NCBI RefSeq assembly: GCF_028683095.1
Contig: NZ_JAJUBC010000032.1
Span: forward strand, 1-64,000
Reading direction: 5' to 3'
DNA length: 64,000 bases
DNA from: Enterovibrio gelatinilyticus
GTDB taxonomy: Bacteria; Pseudomonadota; Gammaproteobacteria; Enterobacterales; Vibrionaceae
In this document: positions 21,854-31,701 of the stretch, piece by piece
How positions within the stretch are numbered: the first letter of the stretch is position 1
Layout of the letters: each line of letters begins with the position of its first letter
Notes under the pieces: model-generated
The model's database searches: none
Seen by the model: only the letters and a program-made list of their open reading frames with translations
Told to the model about the DNA's origin: nothing
Made by a program: the position numbers and the translations under genes

Positions 21854-22314
21854 TAAGGCGCGACATTTCGCTTGATGGGGTTTTGTAGCGAAATCAGTGT
21901 TTCCGTCGATTGCACCTCATCGATCGCCTGCAGCTTATCAATCAGTACATATTGCAGCTCTTCAATTGAGCGACACATCAACTTAACAAAAATGTTGTAG
22001 GCGCCTGTGGTGTAATAGGCTTCTACCACTTCATCAAGTTGCTGCAGCTTTTCTATTGCAGAGTGGTAATCACGCGCCGCATAGAGATTAATACCAATGA
22101 AACAGCACACGTCGTAACCCAAGGCTTTAGTGTTCACGAGCACCTCTGTGCCCGTGATGATGCCTGCGGCCTTCATCTTTTCCACGCGCACGTGCACAGT
22201 CGCAGGGCTGACTGAAAAGCGTTTGCCCATTTCAGCGTAAGGGACTTTCGCATCGCCCATCAATGTATGCAGGATTTGGCGATCTAAATCATCTAGTTTT
22301 GCAATTTCATTCAT
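21853..22314 (-). CDS. asnC: Lrp/AsnC-family regulator AsnC
   Basis: A 153-aa feast/famine regulator. The helix-turn-helix region (YAEMGKRFSVSPATVHVRVE) is followed by the RAM ligand domain, with AAGIITGTEV, GYDVCCFIGINL and EAYYTTGAYNIF. These agree closely with E. coli AsnC rather than Lrp. In E. coli asnC lies divergent from asnA; here the divergent neighbour is a c-di-GMP enzyme instead. The start is ATG 22314. Confidence 0.92.
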   Translation of the reverse strand: MNEIAKLDDLDRQILHTLMGDAKVPYAEMGKRFSVSPATVHVRVEKMKAAGIITGTEVLVNTKALGYDVCCFIGINLYAARDYHSAIEKLQQLDEVVEAYYTTGAYNIFVKLMCRSIEELQYVLIDKLQAIDEVQSTETLISLQNPIKRNVAP

Positions 22315-22435
22315 ATCTATTCACTAAACTCCATGTTACCCGCAGTTTCCGTGCATGAAACTTGACCAAATGACAGGCTTGCCAATAGGGTGTCATATCA
22401 ATGATACAGTCAGAAAGAATTTATCCATAATTCCT

Positions 22436-25400
22436 ATGCGCCAGATATTTAAATGGTTTTTGCTCGCTTTTCTCTTGGTGAAAAGTGGTACAGCGTTAGC
22501 AGCCTATCAGGTTCTTGCTGTGCATTCCTATCATCCTGATTTTTTTTGGACGGAATCTCTTGTCCGTGGCATAGAGCAGGGCATAGAAGGGCAAGACATC
22601 GATGGGCAGAACATTGTTGTCGAGCACACCTACCTCGATACCAAGCGAATCCAATCATCCGAGTTTATGTCGGAGCTGAAAAAACTCTACCAAGCGCGCC
22701 TAAAAGACCATCAATACGACGCCATACTCACCACTGACAATGCGGCACTTTGGCTCGTAAATGCATTGGCGGCAGAGTTGGGGGATATTCCTGTCATTTT
22801 CTCTGGGCTCAATGTTCCCTCGTATGAACCTTTTCAAAATATTCAACGCTTGTCCGGTGTTGAAGAGCTAATTAACGTGCAAGACAACCTTGCACTCATT
22901 AAAACACTCCATCCCGATACCCAGCGAGTGTGGTTTGCCGTTGATGATGCCTTTTCTAGCCGAGCGTATTGGCAGGCGATCGAAAAACAATTGGTGCATG
23001 CCGATAACTTTGGGCTTGAGGTAAATCGTCTACATCAATTGAACTTTGAAGATTTGACCAAGCGTATTGCCGAGTTTGAACCTGGCGATGTGGTGATGTT
23101 TGTCTCTTACTTTAAGGACATCGATGGCGCGTTTATGACGCACGGTGATTTGCTAACCCAAGTGACCGAGAGAGCTAAGGTGCCAGTTTATGGTGCGAAC
23201 AGTTTTATGCTGCCCTATGGCATTATTGGCGGCATGATGGTTGATGGCGAACATCATGGAAAAGTACAAGCACAGCTGCTGATAGAGGCATTACTGTCGC
23301 CCAATATGCCGCCGATTGTAACTGATGCGAATCAGCTCATGTTCGAATACAACACCGCGAAGAAAAAGCAGATTGATTTGACGCTGTTTTCTCAAGTGGT
23401 GGCGGTTAATCAGCCGCCATCATTTCTCTTCGCCAATCGCGATGCCATTCTCAGCAGCATGGCCATCATGCTGATAGCTGGCGTAATTATTATGGTGCTG
23501 ACCAAGCATATGCGTCAGCAAAAACGAGGCGAACGTCGATTAGCGCAAAGCCGCGCTTTGTTCAAAGGGGTGTTTGACCAAAGCCATCAATACATTGCAT
23601 TGCTTGATTACCAAGGGCGTGTGGTGTCTGCCAATGGCGCATTCCAACGTGTTTTCCCTCAATGGGAAGTGCGGGAGTCTATGCCGCTTTGGCGTTGGAA
23701 TGATTGGCTCAGTGGTGACAGATTAAAACTGCATATCGAATCATTGATTGAAGGGCAAACCAGTCGCTTTGAAGCCTGCTTGCTATCCGCCCAGCAAAAC
23801 GAAGTCATTCTCGATGTCGCATTGAAAGCCTTGCCTGATCATGGCGATGCGGATGCTCAGATCTTGTTTGAGGCAAGAGATGTTAGTCAGCGCAAATTGG
23901 CAGAGCAAAAGCTGCAGCGCAGTGAAGTGGAATATCGGATGTTGTATGAGCAACAACCTGTGATGCTGCTGACCATCGATCATCAATCACGCATTCAGTC
24001 TGTGAACCAATGCGCGACAGAGTGGTTAGGCTTCTCCAAACGCCACATGCTGGGGCACAAAGTAACGGACTTTTACGCTGATAATAGCTTGCCACCCCGC
24101 AGCCTGTTGGGTAGCAAAGACCGTCAGCGTTTTGGTATTTGGCGTCGTGAAATTCGCTATCGAACCAGTGATGGCCAAGAGCGCTGGATACGAGAAAGTG
24201 TTCGTTCAACACAAGTGCAATCACAGCTTCTGCTGGTGGGAGAAGACATCACCGAAAACCGCCGCATGGAAGAGCAACTGCGCTATCAGGCACAACATGA
24301 CTTTCTCACCGGCCTCTTCAATCGCAACTATTTCGAACTCTGTTTGGGTGATGCCTTGCGTTCGGCAACGGACGAGTATTTCGTGCATGCCATGTTCTAC
24401 ATCGACCTCGATCAGTTCCGTGTGATTAATGACACAGTGGGCCATGAAGCTGGTGATGAGGCGTTAAAGCAAACGGCGCAAGCGTTACGAGAGATGCTCC
24501 CTGTCGGCGCGACGTTGGCACGTTTAGGTGGTGACGAGTTTGCCATTATTTGTTACCAATGTGACGAAGCACAAGCGTTAGAGCAAGGAAAGCAAATCCT
24601 TGATGCGCTGAGTGAAATGGATTTCTACTGGAACAACACACGTTTGGCATTAGGTTGCTCAGTCGGCATTCGAATGTTGGATAAAACGGCAGGTACGCAG
24701 CAGCAAGTGCATGCTCAAGCGGATACAGCGTGCTTTGCCGCGAAACACGATGGTCGAAGCCGTGTTCATCTTTATCGCCCTGATGACAAAGAGCTGCGTC
24801 GTCACGAACGTGAAATGGCGTTTGTGAATCAAATCCACGCAGCCCTTGCTGAAGATAGGCTCGAAGTGCACGCGCAGACGATTGAGAGTGTCTCTTCGAG
24901 GTTGAAAGAAAAGCTCTACTTTGAAGTCTTGGTAAGAATGCGAGACAGAGAGGGCAACCATGTTGCTCCTGGCCTGTTTATACCCGCAGCAGAGCGCTAC
25001 AACATGGCACATCTGATCGACAAGCGAGTCATCGAAAAAACCTTGGGCTGGTTTGAATCCAATCCTGAGTGCATTGATGATATCGCGATGATTTCGATAA
25101 ACCTGTCAGGACGCTCAATGAGTGATGCGGGCTTCATTGCATTTCTGATTGATGCTGTGACTACCAGCAAGCTTCCTAGTACTTCGATCTGCTTAGAAAT
25201 CACCGAAACGGCGGCGATTGGTAATTTGACCGATGCGATAGAGCTATTCACTAAGCTCAAGCGGTTGGGGTGTACCATCGCATTGGATGACTTTGGCTCA
25301 GGCCTGTCTTCATTTGGTTACCTCAAGCGCCTGCCGGTGGATATCATCAAGATTGATGGTCAGTTCGTGCGTGATATTGCCGAAGACGAAACAGACTATG

Positions 25401-25603
25401 CCATGGTGCGTGCAATTCATGAGTTGGCGACACAGATGGGCAAGAAGACTGTCGCTGAATTTGTTGAGAATGAAGCCATACTAACCCGCTTAAAAACCCT
25501 TGGCGTTGATTACGCACAGGGGTATCACTTCAGCAGACCTAAACCGATGGAAGCGTTGATCAAAAGCGAATCGGCACAGCCGTCAATCCTGGCGATGAAA
25601 TAA
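22436..25603 (+). CDS. Sensor GGDEF-EAL protein with ABC-type substrate-binding input domain
   Basis: A 1055-aa membrane protein that should make and/or degrade cyclic di-GMP. Domains in order: signal peptide (about 1-24), periplasmic ABC-substrate-binding-like domain (about 25-330), membrane helix (about 336-358), two PAS-like regions (about 385-615), GGDEF with intact GGDEF motif near 697, and EAL domain with EVLVR near 828 and [19 protein letters not shown]. Both catalytic domains keep key residues. ATG 22436 is chosen because the signal peptide starts there; an in-frame ATG at 22355 would add 27 residues before it. Ligand unknown. Confidence 0.9.
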   Translation: MRQIFKWFLLAFLLVKSGTALAAYQVLAVHSYHPDFFWTESLVRGIEQGIEGQDIDGQNIVVEHTYLDTKRIQSSEFMSELKKLYQARLKDHQYDAILTTDNAALWLVNALAAELGDIPVIFSGLNVPSYEPFQNIQRLSGVEELINVQDNLALIKTLHPDTQRVWFAVDDAFSSRAYWQAIEKQLVHADNFGLEVNRLHQLNFEDLTKRIAEFEPGDVVMFVSYFKDIDGAFMTHGDLLTQVTERAKVPVYGANSFMLPYGIIGGMMVDGEHHGKVQAQLLIEALLSPNMPPIVTDANQLMFEYNTAKKKQIDLTLFSQVVAVNQPPSFLFANRDAILSSMAIMLIAGVIIMVLTKHMRQQKRGERRLAQSRALFKGVFDQSHQYIALLDYQGRVVSANGAFQRVFPQWEVRESMPLWRWNDWLSGDRLKLHIESLIEGQTSRFEACLLSAQQNEVILDVALKALPDHGDADAQILFEARDVSQRKLAEQKLQRSEVEYRMLYEQQPVMLLTIDHQSRIQSVNQCATEWLGFSKRHMLGHKVTDFYADNSLPPRSLLGSKDRQRFGIWRREIRYRTSDGQERWIRESVRSTQVQSQLLLVGEDITENRRMEEQLRYQAQHDFLTGLFNRNYFELCLGDALRSATDEYFVHAMFYIDLDQFRVINDTVGHEAGDEALKQTAQALREMLPVGATLARLGGDEFAIICYQCDEAQALEQGKQILDALSEMDFYWNNTRLALGCSVGIRMLDKTAGTQQQVHAQADTACFAAKHDGRSRVHLYRPDDKELRRHEREMAFVNQIHAALAEDRLEVHAQTIESVSSRLKEKLYFEVLVRMRDREGNHVAPGLFIPAAERYNMAHLIDKRVIEKTLGWFESNPECIDDIAMISINLSGRSMSDAGFIAFLIDAVTTSKLPSTSICLEITETAAIGNLTDAIELFTKLKRLGCTIALDDFGSGLSSFGYLKRLPVDIIKIDGQFVRDIAEDETDYAMVRAIHELATQMGKKTVAEFVENEAILTRLKTLGVDYAQGYHFSRPKPMEALIKSESAQPSILAMK

Positions 25604-25629
25604 ACGGCAGAGCGTTTGCTGTTTTCTTT
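25603..25629 (+). terminator. Terminator after the GGDEF-EAL gene
   Basis: AACGGCA (25603-25609) pairs with TGCTGTT (25617-25623, one G-T pair) around a 7-nt loop, followed by TTCTTT. It overlaps the stop codon by one base. Confidence 0.6.
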
Positions 25630-25689
25630 ACTCCAATTGGGCGCAGCTTACGGTTATACTCGCCGAGAATAGTTTGCCGGAGAACTCAG

Positions 25690-26460
25690 GTGCAGATTGC
25701 TTTAACCTGCGAAGCGCCAACGCGCCAAGACACCCTAGATATTATCGCTGAACGTTGGGGGCTTACCCATGAGAGCGATGCGATATTTGCACTGGTTTTA
25801 ACCGAATCACGGTTAGAGCTTCGCAAATTAGATGAGCCTAAACTGGGCGCCGTATTTGTCGATCTGATTGGCGGCGCAGTCGGTCATCGCCGGAAATTTG
25901 GTGGCGGTAAAGGGCAGTCCATTGCGAAAGCGGTTGGTCTTAACAAAGGGGCAACGCCGACGGTACTCGATGCCACTGCTGGGTTAGGGCGTGATGCATT
26001 CGTATTGGCGTCACTTGGCTGTAAGGTTCAGATGGTAGAACGCCACCCTGTGGTTGCCGCGCTTCTTGAAGATGGCTTAGAACGTGCCAAGCTGGATCCT
26101 GAAATTGGCCATTGGGTTACTGAGCGCCTTTCCATGGTACATGCGTCCAGCCATGATGCGCTCGCCCAACTGGTTGAAGATTCGACCCGTGAACGTCCTG
26201 ATGTGGTCTACCTTGACCCTATGTATCCGCACAAGAAGAAGTCCGCGCTCGTCAAAAAAGAAATGCGTGTATTTCAATCGCTTGTGGGTGCCGATCATGA
26301 CGCTGATGGTTTGTTTTCTCCTGCTTATCAGTTGGCCACCAAACGCGTGGTGGTGAAACGCCCTGATTATGCAGAGTTTATTGCGGGTGAAACGCCTTCG
26401 ACTCAGATTGAAACGAAGAAGAATCGTTTTGACGTATACGTGAAAGCGGCGATGCGCTAA
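25690..26460 (+). CDS. rsmJ: 16S rRNA (guanine1516-N2)-methyltransferase RsmJ
   Basis: Methylates G1516 of 16S rRNA. The 256-aa protein has the RsmJ hallmarks: a [20 protein letters not shown] segment before the SAM fold, [16 protein letters not shown], and the catalytic [20 protein letters not shown]. The start codon appears to be GTG 25690, with GGAG upstream. A small cysteine-containing ORF follows 15 nt after the stop. Confidence 0.95.
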   Translation: MQIALTCEAPTRQDTLDIIAERWGLTHESDAIFALVLTESRLELRKLDEPKLGAVFVDLIGGAVGHRRKFGGGKGQSIAKAVGLNKGATPTVLDATAGLGRDAFVLASLGCKVQMVERHPVVAALLEDGLERAKLDPEIGHWVTERLSMVHASSHDALAQLVEDSTRERPDVVYLDPMYPHKKKSALVKKEMRVFQSLVGADHDADGLFSPAYQLATKRVVVKRPDYAEFIAGETPSTQIETKKNRFDVYVKAAMR

Positions 26461-26475
26461 GCAGGAAAAGTGACT

Positions 26476-26634
26476 GTGGCAAAGACGTTATGTGATTGGA
26501 AAAGTAAAGAAATCGAAAAAGACGTACTGGAGTTGGCGAAGCTTGTGAAAGCGCCTGAGTATGCGTGTCGTAAGTGTGCTCGTGTAGCGAATACCAAGAA
26601 AGTGCTGTGTAAGCCGATATATCTCAAACCGTAA
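26476..26634 (+). CDS. Small hypothetical protein with Cys pairs (52 aa)
   Basis: An ORF reading MAKTLCDWKSKEIEKDVLEL from GTG 26476, with AGGA 9 nt upstream, ending KPIYLKP. It has CRKC in the middle (about 34-37), a lone Cys near residue 6 and another near 46, and many lysines, so it may bind a metal such as zinc. It starts 15 nt after rsmJ and is probably co-transcribed with it. I do not recognise a family and infer no function. Confidence 0.6.
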   Translation: MAKTLCDWKSKEIEKDVLELAKLVKAPEYACRKCARVANTKKVLCKPIYLKP

Positions 26635-26689
26635 ATGGTTGTCTCGCGTTTTTTGCGCGACGTTTGTCCTCTTTTAACACCCTAACTCT

Positions 26690-26719
26690 AAAAACAAAAA
26701 CGCCTCCAGAAGGAGGCGT
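26690..26719 (-). terminator. Terminator for the 30-aa minus-strand gene
   Basis: Read on the minus strand, ACGCCTCC pairs with GGAGGCGT (26719-26712 with 26707-26700) around a 4-nt loop and runs into TTTTTGTTTTT. On the plus strand there is no T run after the stem. Confidence 0.85.
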
Positions 26720-26735
26720 CTGTCATTGGCGAGGA

Positions 26736-26828
26736 TTACTCCATGCCTTTGACTAGCAGAACTGTCAGCAGACCGGTAACAACCGAAACCATCAAGCCTG
26801 ACACTATGATCCAAGGTAACATATCCAT
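26736..26828 (-). CDS. Tiny hypothetical membrane protein (30 aa)
   Basis: The minus-strand frame reads MDMLPWIIVSGLMVSVVTGL and ends LLVKGME. It is almost entirely one membrane helix with a short charged end, like known small single-pass proteins of gamma-proteobacteria. A strong terminator directed to the same strand follows 17 nt after the stop, which supports a real transcript. The Shine-Dalgarno is weak. Family not recognised. Confidence 0.5.
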   Translation of the reverse strand: MDMLPWIIVSGLMVSVVTGLLTVLLVKGME

Positions 26829-26993
26829 GATTGGGCGTGCTCACTATCAAAAAGTTTGGACATCAATTTTTTACCTTCCTATTTGATAACAGCTACTTTG
26901 TCTTAACAATGCGTTGTAAATAGCCCTTAATGATTATTAACGTATTGAAACATATTGGGTTGTTTTTAATGCCTTTCGAGAATTATGTGAATA

Positions 26994-27020
26994 AAAAAAC
27001 GCCCAGATGGGCGTTTTTTT
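26994..27020. terminator. Terminator at the end of hemCDXY
   Basis: AAAAAAACGCCCA pairs with TGGGCGTTTTTTT around a 2-nt centre, with long A and T runs on both sides, so it works on either strand. It closes the hemCDXY operon on the minus strand. Confidence 0.88.
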
Positions 27021-27034
27021 GTGCGGGAAATGTT

Positions 27035-28222
27035 TCAGTCTTTGTGAGGTAGCGCGAGTTTTAACGCTTCACGTGAAACATGGTTGGCTTCACCTGATTC
27101 ATTAAGCTTTTCAAGGGTATCGACTAACCATGCGTAGTCGGTGACATCAGGGCGAACATCAAGCGCTCTTTCAAAGTGCTGGCGTGCTTCTGCCCATTTA
27201 CCTTCTCGGAAAAATAACTGACCCAAAGCACTGTGCGTGACCGGGTTGTTCTCGTTGTAGCGCAGCAAATCCTGCAATTTCAAGATTACGGGGTGATAGT
27301 CGGGCAGTGACAACTCAGACACCAGACCGATCAAGGTTTCATCCGGCTTCTTCTTCAGGTTCTCACGCAAAATAATGTAAGCCTCCGAATCTGCCTGTCT
27401 TGCGATCAGTTGTTTAACTAAACATGCGATCAGAGGGGTTTGCTGACGCGCTGCGCGAGATAGGCTGTTCCAATGAGCAAGAAGACCGTCGCTGCCTTTT
27501 TGAGTGGCGATATGCGCCATCAAGCCACATTCAGCTTTGATCTCAAGTTTGGCTGTCTCGTCCTCAGTGATGGCTTTTACACGCTTGAGTGACGGTAGTA
27601 AACGCAACAGAGCTTGCCAGTCTTGAAGCTGCAGGTAGGTATCTTTCAGCAAGTTAAGCAAGATGGCATTGCGAGGGTTTGCATCAACTAGGCCTTGAAG
27701 GCTCGCTAGTGCTTCTTCGTATTGGCCTTGGCGATATTGTAGTTTGGCGCGCGTTAGCGCCGTTGCCAGGCTGTCAGCACCAAAATCGGCAGCTTGTTGC
27801 AAGTAGCGGTCGCGACTATCCACATCACCACGGCCTTGCGCTGCTTCTGCCGCGGCTAAGTAGTTCAGCAGTGGCGCATCACTAAAACTAGCGCCTTTTA
27901 CTACCAGCTTCTCGGCTTGCTTCCAATCACCTTCTAGCAGCTTAACCAAACCTTGGTTCGTGAAACTGCGTGCTTTTTTACTCTTGCGGCCTGAAAACCA
28001 GCCACGTGTAGAGCTAGACAACGAGAGTAGCTTGCGAATAACTAGCTCGAGTAGAAACAAGGCACCAAACGCGGCAATCACCACAATCACCAGTGTTGTC
28101 AGGCTCATTTCAATGGTTTGATTTGCCGCAGAGATCAGCACATAGCCTTGGTTGCCCGCCAAGTCCGGGCCAACAACCAACCCTGCAATAAGTGCGATGA
28201 CTAATAGGAGGATTTTGATCAT
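27035..28222 (-). CDS. hemY: HemY-like tetratricopeptide protein
   Basis: A 395-aa inner-membrane protein encoded last in the hemCDXY operon. Two N-terminal hydrophobic helices (about 1-20 and 40-62) are followed by tetratricopeptide-like helical repeats (for example GQLFFREGKWAEARQHFERA near residue 350). It is the gamma-proteobacterial HemY, not the protoporphyrinogen oxidase of the same name. Its role in late heme synthesis is proposed but not settled. It overlaps hemX by 4 nt. Confidence 0.9.
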   Translation of the reverse strand: MIKILLLVIALIAGLVVGPDLAGNQGYVLISAANQTIEMSLTTLVIVVIAAFGALFLLELVIRKLLSLSSSTRGWFSGRKSKKARSFTNQGLVKLLEGDWKQAEKLVVKGASFSDAPLLNYLAAAEAAQGRGDVDSRDRYLQQAADFGADSLATALTRAKLQYRQGQYEEALASLQGLVDANPRNAILLNLLKDTYLQLQDWQALLRLLPSLKRVKAITEDETAKLEIKAECGLMAHIATQKGSDGLLAHWNSLSRAARQQTPLIACLVKQLIARQADSEAYIILRENLKKKPDETLIGLVSELSLPDYHPVILKLQDLLRYNENNPVTHSALGQLFFREGKWAEARQHFERALDVRPDVTDYAWLVDTLEKLNESGEANHVSREALKLALPHKD

Positions 28223-29445
28223 TGGCTAGTCCCCTCTGCAGGCAATGGTGCGAGGTCTCGGCGCAATCGGTCTGCCAACAAATCACTCACTAGCTGCTGA
28301 CTCTCAAGGGCTTCAGGGTAGCTCACTTCGATGGTCTGTTTGCTGAGCGTGTCGAGTGTGCTGATAAAGCTTTCGGTGATCTTGGCATCTTGATTGTAAA
28401 AACGGGCAGCCCACTCTTCCGCAGTCTTAATGGACTCTGCGTACAAGCGTCCATTTTCGCGATAAACCGCAGTGATGGCCTGATCCAGTTTCGCTTTAAG
28501 GTTCTCTTGCAAATAGAAGGTTTGAGCTGGCGTGAGCAATGGCACTACATCACCTTCGCGCTTGCGATAAGTAATGAATTGGCTGACGAAGTCACTCATG
28601 GATGCTTTTAGGTTTTGCTGCCAATCATCAACATTGCCGGATACTTGTTCAGGCGCAACAACTTCGCCCTCAGGTAAAATGGCATTGGCTAACGGCAGTT
28701 TGTCCACCTCTTGTTGCAAGCTATTGAGTCGCAGAACAATACCATCACGGTCAATTCGTTTAATGGCTTTGAGTTGTTGAATGTCTTTCGCCATCGCCTG
28801 GCGCAATGGCGTCAGAGAGGGGTCATTCAATGCCGCAATACGTTGATCGGCGGTTTCCATCAGAGTCGTGGCAGTGAGCACATCATGCTCTAGCCATAAT
28901 TGGCGACCCGCTTGATTGACCAAGTAGTCAGCTTCAGCAAGCAACCAGTCATTAGGGCGGCGGCCTTTCACGTCAGCCAGTGCAGATTGAAGGCTAAGAA
29001 TGGTTTTGTCTTGTTGGTCGATCAGCACGCGAGTATCTTGCGTGGCTTTTTGCACTGCATTCTGTGTTTGCGTTTCGCTGTTAGCGAGTGCTGTTTTCAG
29101 CTCAGACACTTGTGTGCTAAGTGCTGCCATACCAGCGTTCAGTTGTGTTGATTGCTGGTGACCGTGGTAATAAAGGCCGCCACCGAGTGCGATAACCAAC
29201 ACGATAGCGACAACAGCCAATCCGCGACCACTTTTGTTTTTCTTCACAGGGGCGGAGGGTTGCGAGTCTTTTGCAGGCGTTGAGGCTGGTGAAGACGATG
29301 CTTCCTCAGTCGGTTTAGACACCTTGGTGTCGGCGGTAGAACGAGAGTTGGTGGCATTGTCAGACGCATTCTTCGCCGTGTCTTTGGAGGATGCTGGCGC
29401 TGTTGTGTCTTTCTCCGTGCCCGAAGGTTTATTCTTATCTGTCAT
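28219..29445 (-). CDS. hemX: HemX-like membrane protein
   Basis: A 408-aa protein with a low-complexity Ser/Thr/Ala/Lys-rich N-terminus (about 1-72), one membrane helix (GLAVVAIVLVIALGGGLYYH, about 75-94), a coiled coil and a periplasmic HemX domain (DWLLAEADYLVNQAGRQLWL near 165). Function is poorly known; it was once annotated as uroporphyrinogen methyltransferase in E. coli but has no SAM motif here. It overlaps hemD by 11 nt. Confidence 0.9.
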   Translation of the reverse strand: MTDKNKPSGTEKDTTAPASSKDTAKNASDNATNSRSTADTKVSKPTEEASSSPASTPAKDSQPSAPVKKNKSGRGLAVVAIVLVIALGGGLYYHGHQQSTQLNAGMAALSTQVSELKTALANSETQTQNAVQKATQDTRVLIDQQDKTILSLQSALADVKGRRPNDWLLAEADYLVNQAGRQLWLEHDVLTATTLMETADQRIAALNDPSLTPLRQAMAKDIQQLKAIKRIDRDGIVLRLNSLQQEVDKLPLANAILPEGEVVAPEQVSGNVDDWQQNLKASMSDFVSQFITYRKREGDVVPLLTPAQTFYLQENLKAKLDQAITAVYRENGRLYAESIKTAEEWAARFYNQDAKITESFISTLDTLSKQTIEVSYPEALESQQLVSDLLADRLRRDLAPLPAEGTSQ

Positions 29446-30202
29446 CCGAATGTCCCGAGTTGTTCATCTCGTATAAAGCGCGTAGCAGCGACTGATTAGA
29501 TGCGCTGTTTACGCAGTTGATTGCAGAAAAACCAAAGCCAATTGCTTGATTGTAAATCCGTTTGCTTGGCACCAGTATATGGCATTCTTTTAACCATTGC
29601 TGGTCACACTCTGAGATTGTCTGGCATAAAAGTGAAAGTTGTTCTCCACTGGTTACCACCAAGGTATCGACGAGCTCTTTGCGCCATTGTGTGGCTAACG
29701 ATGATAGGGCGTCTGCGTTCCAGTGTCGTTGATAGGCTTCAAAATAGCGTACCTTGACCCCATTTTCAGCGAGGTTGTCTCCTAGCAAGGTTCGACCGCC
29801 GTTCCCTCGAAGGATCAAGACATTGAGGGCATCAACTTTTGAAAAAACAGGTAACGACAGCATACCTTCACTGTCTTCGGTTGGGGGCTGAATGGCATCA
29901 ACTTGGCTGAGAGCATGCCAAGTGTTGGCGGTTTTTTCACCCACCGCCACGAAATGAAGATCCTTGCGCCAAGGGGTATGCTGCTCGGTTAAATGAGCTT
30001 GTGCATATTCAACAGCGCGAGGACTCACGGCCACCACGACACTGCCGCTGGGCAGTGCGTTAAGTGTATCTGAGAGCGTTGGGAGGTCGGCGCCAGCAGA
30101 AAAAGACAACAAAGGCGCGGGCAGCGCCTTTATTCCAGCGTGATTGAGGCTGTCGACCAGCTCATAGCACGCAGGTGCTGGACGGACGACCACGACGGTC
30201 AT
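29435..30202 (-). CDS. hemD: Uroporphyrinogen-III synthase HemD
   Basis: Cyclises hydroxymethylbilane with inversion of ring D to give uroporphyrinogen III. The 255-aa two-domain protein is poorly conserved in sequence, as is normal for HemD. Recognisable features are VVVVRPAP at the start, [11 protein letters not shown] near 55, VGEKTANTW near 87 and VVTSGEQL near 165. Its position between hemC and hemX confirms the call. It overlaps hemC by 4 nt. Confidence 0.93.
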   Translation of the reverse strand: MTVVVVRPAPACYELVDSLNHAGIKALPAPLLSFSAGADLPTLSDTLNALPSGSVVVAVSPRAVEYAQAHLTEQHTPWRKDLHFVAVGEKTANTWHALSQVDAIQPPTEDSEGMLSLPVFSKVDALNVLILRGNGGRTLLGDNLAENGVKVRYFEAYQRHWNADALSSLATQWRKELVDTLVVTSGEQLSLLCQTISECDQQWLKECHILVPSKRIYNQAIGFGFSAINCVNSASNQSLLRALYEMNNSGHSDDR

Positions 30203-31134
30203 ATTTCGTCCTGATACAGTTTTTCAAGAATAGGGCGGGCGCCTTCTGCCAGTAATTGCTCGGCAAGACCTGTGCCTAACTCTTCGGCTTTTTCTAGTGG
30301 TCCAGTCACTTCACCGCGAATGATTTCGCTACCATCGGGTTCGCCGACCAATGCGCGTAAATAGATTTGATCGCCTTGGATTTCAGAGTAGCTACCGATA
30401 GGCACCTGACAGCCGCCTTGTAGGCGATTGTTCATTGCACGCTCACAGAGCACGCGATAAGTGGTGTTGGCATCTGATAGCGGCTCAAGCAATGTGCGTA
30501 CACGCTCATCATCGAGTCGACATTCGATACCCACTGCGCCTTGTCCAACGGCAGGGAGGATTTCTTCAGGTTCGATTTCGTTACGAATACGATCGTGCAG
30601 ACCGAGACGTTTCAAACCTGCAGCAGCAAGAATGATGGCGTCGTACTCACCATTGTCGAGTTTACCTAAGCGTGTTCCGACGTTGCCGCGCAAATCGTTC
30701 ACCACCAGATCAGGGCGCATTTCACGAACTTGACACTGACGACGTAGGCTAGATGTGCCGACAATCGCGCCTTGTGGTAAATCACTTAGGCTTTCGTAGC
30801 GGTTGGAAACGAAGGCGTCACGCGGGTCATCACGCTCACAAATTGTCACCAATCCCAACCCTTCTGGGAATTCGACGGGTACGTCTTTCATCGAGTGAAC
30901 GGCAATATCTGCACGCCCTTCGATCATGGCTTGTTCTAGCTCTTTCACGAACAGGCCTTTACCACCGACTTTTGCCAGCGGTGTGTCGAGAATAATGTCG
31001 CCCTTGGTCACCATAGGTACCAGTTCGACAATCAAACCCGGGTGCGTAGCTTCAAGGGCAGCTTTTACATACTCTGCTTGCCACAGCGCAAGTGGGCTTT
31101 TGCGTGTTGCGATGCGGATTGGCGTTGAATTCAT
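30199..31134 (-). CDS. hemC: Porphobilinogen deaminase (hydroxymethylbilane synthase) HemC
   Basis: Polymerises four porphobilinogens into hydroxymethylbilane. The 311-aa protein has [19 protein letters not shown] at the start, [20 protein letters not shown] and the dipyrromethane-cofactor cysteine in [10 protein letters not shown] near residue 241. ATG 31134 is preferred to the in-frame ATG at 31146 because it gives the standard N-terminus; neither has a strong ribosome-binding site. It is the first gene of hemCDXY and is divergent from cyaA. Confidence 0.97.
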   Translation of the reverse strand: MNSTPIRIATRKSPLALWQAEYVKAALEATHPGLIVELVPMVTKGDIILDTPLAKVGGKGLFVKELEQAMIEGRADIAVHSMKDVPVEFPEGLGLVTICERDDPRDAFVSNRYESLSDLPQGAIVGTSSLRRQCQVREMRPDLVVNDLRGNVGTRLGKLDNGEYDAIILAAAGLKRLGLHDRIRNEIEPEEILPAVGQGAVGIECRLDDERVRTLLEPLSDANTTYRVLCERAMNNRLQGGCQVPIGSYSEIQGDQIYLRALVGEPDGSEIIRGEVTGPLEKAEELGTGLAEQLLAEGARPILEKLYQDEI

Positions 31135-31426
31135 AGTGGGGTCCATGTGATTTTCATTCTCTCATCGTATCACCGCTTCTTATTTCCAAACCACCTCAAG
31201 ATAAAGGTTTTCAGAGGTCTGTCGGTGCATATGATGCGACGTAAGGGAGACTTATTGGCTGAAATAAAGACCAAATATTCAGACGTCGACAAAAGAGTGC
31301 CAATAAAGCGCGCAGGAAAAAGAGTATTAAGTGAGGCTTGATGATGTCGATAACGGGGACAAATCTTATTGGAGGGCAATAACCGCGGGGCAAAACGTGC
31401 GAAGCGTGGCGGCGTAGACTATCCTG

Positions 31427-31442
31427 TGTGATATGGATCAAA
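31427..31442 (+). promoter_or_regulatory. Candidate CRP site upstream of cyaA
   Basis: TGTGA-TATGGA-TCAAA matches the CRP consensus TGTGA-N6-TCACA at nine of ten defined bases. It lies in the hemC-cyaA intergenic region, about 260 bp before the cyaA start. In E. coli CRP represses cyaA; the same feedback is an inference here. The rest of the 567-bp gap (31135-31701) holds a dyad at 31503-31526 and no gene I can support. Confidence 0.4.
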
Positions 31443-31502
31443 TAATAACGGTCGATATAGGGTGTGAAATACTACTTGGTTCACCTTATTTCGAATCAAA
31501 TT

Positions 31503-31526
31503 TGAGATAGATCGTAATGTATCTCA
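31503..31526. promoter_or_regulatory. Dyad symmetry upstream of cyaA
   Basis: A perfect 7-bp inverted repeat TGAGATA/TATCTCA separated by 10 bp, about 175 bp upstream of cyaA. It could be an operator for an unknown dimeric regulator or a leader hairpin. Confidence 0.35.
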
Positions 31527-31701
31527 CAGTTTTGTTCACAGAGTGAGCGAAGTGATGCGGAAAAATCGCGTCGTTGGTTGCTTTACGCTCCGAGTAAAAA
31601 CTGTTAGATTGATCACGTTTTTATCCATGGGCCTCGCGGTAGTAGTAATTCGGTGAGACCTGTTTCGTTGACTAGGATGTCGGCAACTTTGGATGTTAAT
31701 C

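Noticed and set aside
29234-29476. Antisense ORFs within hemX and other genes
   Set aside because: Low-complexity or codon-bias shadows of the real coding strand.
31147-31341. 64-aa ORF between hemC and cyaA
   Set aside because: Starts directly at the hemC 5' end, no ribosome-binding site, no family resemblance; lies in a regulatory region.
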